Source of the DNA: JAWLHU01 sp041690255
GTDB lineage: Bacteria > Bacillota > Sulfobacillia > Symbiobacteriales > Symbiobacteriaceae
Assembly: GCA_041690255.1 (NCBI GenBank)
Contig: JAWLHU010000003.1
Coordinates: forward strand, 310,001-374,000
DNA: 64,000 nt
Direction of reading: 5' to 3'
Position numbers and translations under genes: made by a program. Positions within the stretch are counted from its first letter, which is position 1; each line of letters begins with the position of its first letter. The notes beneath the pieces were generated by a model, which saw nothing but the letters and a program-made list of their open reading frames with translations, did not search any database and was not told where the DNA came from. Below are positions 62,501 through 64,000 of the stretch, one piece after another.

Positions 62501-63901
62501 ACCCGCGGTCAGCGGGGTGGCCATGGATGTACCACTCATGTACTGGTAGTAACCGGAGTTTTCCGGATACGATAACGATGAGCGTGTGGATAGAATGGCC
62601 ATGCCGGGAGCGACCACGTCGGGCTTGACTCTGCCATCCTCGGCGGGTCCCCGGCTGGAGAAATCGGCCATTTCATTGGGATCGTCGGCCAGGCTGCCGT
62701 AGTCGCTATCGGGCCGGTTGTTCTCGGAGGCACCGACCGTGATCGCGTTTTTGGCCGTACCTGGCGTGCTGACTGTGCCCGAGTACGGTCCCGCGTTGCC
62801 GGCGGCAAAGAGGATGGTGAAGTCCTTGTGCAGCCACGTGTAATCATCGACCGCGGCCGCTTCGGATTCGTACGCGGTAGTTGAGTACCCCCACGAGTTG
62901 GTATGTAGCTGGGCACCGGCCAGCCGGGCCTGCTCAAAGAGGGCGGGAAGTCCTTCTGGGGGGAGCGCAAGACCGCCTTCGGTGTCACTCAAGGACTGCA
63001 TGACAAGTTGGGCCCCGGGGGCCATGCCCTTCTGGGCCCCGTTCGATGCGGCTCCGGTCCCCAGAACCGAGCCGGTCACGTGGGTGCCGTGGCCGTCGTA
63101 GTCCGACCACTCGCCAGGGCGGCCAATGCCGAACGTTTCCTTCACCTGGCCCTGGAAGTCGGGGTGTAGGGTGGCCAGGTTGCCGGTGTCCAGGCCCGAG
63201 TCGGCCACCGCCACGACCTGGCCGGTGCCGGTCAGGCCCACGGAGTCGAGGCCGCCGCCGGGTATCAGGATCCCCCGGGCCCGCTCGTTGAAGAGTTGGA
63301 TTGGCTTTGCCAGGTCCACAAAGAGGACCGACTCATCGGCGGCCAACTCCTGGACCGCCGACGCCTGGACCCCGTTCAGGAGCAGGCCCGTCGAGTCGGA
63401 CTCGGCCGATGTGGCCTTCAGGCCGGTCTGGAGGGTGGTGGGCTGGTCGCCGGCGCCGGGGAAGGTCTGAACCCGGAGGGAGACCTCACCGGTGGCGGCA
63501 GCGGCTTCGGGCGAGACCTTCCACTCCGGCCGGAAGCGGACCACCGCCCGCACACGCCCATCCTGGGCGAGGGACTGGGCCTGCTCCGGGGTGGCCTGCA
63601 CGACAAAAGCAAAGTCGGGCAGGTAGGGACCGACCAGAACCCCAGCCTTCTGCAGCAGGGCGTGGTCGGCACTCGTGATCACATCGTGGAACTGGACGAC
63701 GTAGAGCGCCTTCTGCCCGGACGGAACCGGGGAGAGGCTGGCGAGGGTCATGAGGCTGGTGGGATCGACCGCCCCGGTCAGCAGGTGCAGACGGGGAGGT
63801 GAGGCGGGATCAGGACCGGAACCACCTGCAGCTAGGGCACCAGCCGGAAGGCTGGAGGCCAGGATCAGGAGAATGACCCAGATCGAAACGATACGCCTCA
63901 T
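56525..63901 (-). CDS. SLH-anchored giant subtilisin-like protein with cohesin-like module and Ig repeats (scaffold)
   Basis: 2458 residues. Signal peptide about 1-26. An I9-like propeptide region is followed by an S8 subtilase domain with the full triad: Asp in VVAVADSGLDTGN (about 235), His in DGHGTHVTGS (about 270) and Ser in GTSMATPLTAGAAAL (about 455). A P-domain-like region leads to a cohesin-like module (about 749-895, PAYVGVGESFTLGVSVSAGA, then VELLLDPSAFEFVSA). About a dozen Ig-like 'TDAAGN' repeats, a Gly-rich linker near 2082, two more Ig repeats and three SLH domains (about 2279-2458; DVKGHWAEAAVRELVSAGIL, ITGYEDGSFRADQQITRLQ) follow. The SLH domains tie it to the cell wall. It is first in the operon. 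Confidence 0.93.
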   Translation of the reverse strand: MRRIVSIWVILLILASSLPAGALAAGGSGPDPASPPRLHLLTGAVDPTSLMTLASLSPVPSGQKALYVVQFHDVITSADHALLQKAGVLVGPYLPDFAFVVQATPEQAQSLAQDGRVRAVVRFRPEWKVSPEAAAATGEVSLRVQTFPGAGDQPTTLQTGLKATSAESDSTGLLLNGVQASAVQELAADESVLFVDLAKPIQLFNERARGILIPGGGLDSVGLTGTGQVVAVADSGLDTGNLATLHPDFQGQVKETFGIGRPGEWSDYDGHGTHVTGSVLGTGAASNGAQKGMAPGAQLVMQSLSDTEGGLALPPEGLPALFEQARLAGAQLHTNSWGYSTTAYESEAAAVDDYTWLHKDFTILFAAGNAGPYSGTVSTPGTAKNAITVGASENNRPDSDYGSLADDPNEMADFSSRGPAEDGRVKPDVVAPGMAILSTRSSLSYPENSGYYQYMSGTSMATPLTAGAAALVREYLQTEQQIANPSSALIKAMLINGAQDMGDGWMSPDQGWGRVDLTNTLYPVGRENALVMEQTGLATSESTSYTYDLREGQILKITLVWTDYPGAPNSAKNLVNDLDLQVTGPSGQVYQGNCFTPDRKTAATTACGFDRVNNVENVYIAAPTSGQYTVNVAGYNVPNGPQPYALVVSGLFSSSSAPAVQLTNPLPSASLHGKVTLTATVQDADPIERVEFYSDSTPLGTDTNGTDGWSLTWDTTNVPNRAYFLTARAYDSGGNVGASMAIAAKVEKPMPELSLIAPAYVGVGESFTLGVSVSAGADLYGSAVELLLDPSAFEFVSATSGTLVPGDLASDAVFQGMQQVEVDGGLQRITALALRLGDQFGASGDGTIATFSLKSIGQGSFIIDPAAMLKVQLVDSTGAPLAFGPPAPVTIKVDDMVPKAVHVVGATKLDPAGVAHYMAGDEVEIRVEAHPGLLSASAENQPWIYAEIPGIDGASEIELVETGAGIYEGSYIVTAGDNTVEPVSVTATVVSPDGTPHPRTSDDKVVLDTTPPTYEALSTTAQTVLRAGDSFRLLAIAEPGLTQVTYSFTPEDGVARTGELVDTGAYPGAYSAPYTVAEGENTPVDGAVVSMTLVDLAGNETTATLDQTVKIDTTAPVISDLVVQAANGELTISFTAEAGLTAAATVDGLFAGQPFTYENGTYLLTFDFQPGMDVSNADVTITARDAAGNETTQIVVDGVTIDTIAPYASVKVSHQPRGLEGWYVEQPSLTIVVEEGATLSLQDGGNEVTLATPTTAEGLSTYTYDVPEGEHTFAFTATDAAGNKTERTLPPMKVDTTEPAAPTELTATLNKSERTAAVTGTISDADVTRVALWVNGQNVGIRQVAPGSFSLASIPLVENLKNEGINTIEIAAIDAAGNQGPKGSLQLTLDTTPPTFGITLDTVTGTITVLASEPIASGPTLTATINGTSLAALTALQPTGNTNEYAATFDPAVDLSGALKINVTGTDAAGNVGYGHRVKETVADTTQPNSVTSNDGNVTVYFEAGELADTAVALSTYLDENLHAYTPPGTQILGGAYQFSATLSDDASVDVTFQMAITGPVPAEVGIYYLPLEKPGSVELVWGTTEIVSTDPATEISIVKVHATLPHFSVWAPFVDMTAPEYVGEIAVNGSTAANQTINTTTVTISGTVDPTTAKVEVTGGSAAVEQVLNPKSTVDQSFSLSVALGADGLKTLTVKAYDEFGNWNSREISLTLDTVGPAVTGLSVNGAAYSGTVYTTSSTAGLVAGSDDATARLTVKQGESILLADAQSVNLTLNLTANAGNSYTIEAEDPVGNVTSSTVTIVNDTLAPVLTINNLPAQTGDDSFTFGYSVNEAGATVDLIADNGATYTQDTATQKITITFPADGTYTLTFTVTDPAGNKTTVTRTVLYDTAVPIVSATASPNPTTTNSTLNISAVDDASVAVNGLLSISVGGTTLVDAAAFNGTGSYDLTTLTEGANPVTVEVTNLINGLTGSTSLSVTKDTTGPVVTLTAPQSTTTSGSMQVTATLNEPARIQIQRLSGATWINVGSQTSQLEAGTRSVTVSLTSGTNQYRAQATDALGNSSTSAPITITYTPPSGGGGGGGGALPTPAPTISAAAAQSLTNQATVTISGTATAGAELKIARGATLLQTLTVGESGTFSYTADLAEGENSFTLTVTNVGGSASTTVTVTRDSTAPVVTVTAPSESETAEATITVTTEAKAKVYVNSRLAGTVPNSGTLTVTVTLQEGTNSISVYAVDAAGNKSGEQTATISYQPVTQPPTQPEPTTPTTPTTPTAPMLLDVKGHWAEAAVRELVSAGILSGMGDGTFQPEASVTRAQFAKMIVLALGLEIDEAAVLNLTDADQIPAWARPYVAAAMKAGLITGYEDGSFRADQQITRLQIAVIMGRALALKGIAPAGQAKQFTDRDAIPAWATAQFDAATQAGLITGFEDGSFRPDQNATRAQAAVLTLRLLLQIK

Positions 63902-63937
63902 TCAGATGCCTCCAGGATAAAGAGATTGCATCTGAAA
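63900..63937 (-). promoter_or_regulatory. Hairpin enclosing the ribosome binding site of the scaffold gene
   Basis: TTCAGATGC (63901-63909), which includes the first base of the start codon, pairs perfectly with GCATCTGAA (63928-63936). The GGAGG ribosome binding site lies in the 18-nt loop. It could modulate translation or be fortuitous. Confidence 0.4.
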
Positions 63938-64000
63938 TGATTGGACAAGAATAAAGAGAGTTCCTGTTCCATTTATACGTTTTCATTATCTTTTATTAAG
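63938..64000. other. AT-rich promoter region of the surface operon (edge of window)
   Basis: This stretch is far more AT-rich than the rest of the window. On the minus strand a TATAAA occurs at about 63974-63979; the matching -35 is unclear. The region continues beyond the window. Confidence 0.35.

Overview
The window is 64 kb of GC-rich DNA with tightly packed genes on both strands. It has GGAGG-type ribosome binding sites, frequent GTG and TTG starts, a T-box leader, S-layer homology (SLH) domains, a futalosine-type menaquinone pathway and sigma-54 control of amino-acid lyases. Together these suggest a GC-rich Firmicute, most like the Symbiobacterium group. That assignment is an inference from gene content; no rRNA or other marker gene is present.

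Layout. 1-12.2 kb: a methionine gamma-lyase-like gene with a near-perfect sigma-54 promoter and its enhancer-binding regulator; an HD-GYP protein; a tiny secreted peptide divergent from a giant AAA/TPR/BTAD regulator; an FmdB protein; a membrane hydrolase; a small siroheme-type protein; copZ with a CsoR-type operator; tryptophanase, also behind a sigma-54 promoter; an M50-like protease. 12.2-25.4 kb: a second sigma-54 activator, a broken GGDEF/EAL gene, an M24 aminopeptidase, a GAF/LuxR regulator, a polyferredoxin, a hydroxyacid dehydrogenase, a chemoreceptor, a double GNAT protein, signal peptidase I and a Nudix hydrolase. 25.4-33.5 kb: an acyl-CoA catabolic cluster (acyl-CoA dehydrogenase, enoyl-CoA hydratase, carboxyltransferase, BKACE-type enzyme, acyl-CoA ligase and an odd SDR), interrupted by repeat-rich non-coding DNA.

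33.5-36.5 kb is a gene-poor accessory stretch with a 10-bp tandem array, tiny hydrophobic ORFs, a degenerate gene copy and a composite repeat element that recurs at 45.7-46.0 kb. 36.5-43.1 kb holds mqnA/mqnC/mqnE, divergent from a methylthioadenosine/5'-deoxyadenosine salvage operon (MtnA-like isomerase, two phosphorylases, class II aldolase). Radical-SAM enzymes such as MqnC and MqnE release 5'-deoxyadenosine, so the two clusters may be metabolically linked. 43.2-51 kb: a penicillin-acylase-family enzyme, a large zinc-metalloprotease-like protein, and a T-box-controlled AsnC regulator plus aminotransferase.

51-64 kb is the most striking part. It is a three-gene unit encoding a 2458-residue SLH-anchored subtilisin-like protein with a cohesin-like module and many Ig-like repeats, followed by two secreted proteins that each appear to carry a cohesin-like module and a C-terminal dockerin. 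No carbohydrate-active domain is visible. It looks like a non-cellulosomal, cell-surface cohesin-dockerin assembly and is the best candidate here for an undescribed system.
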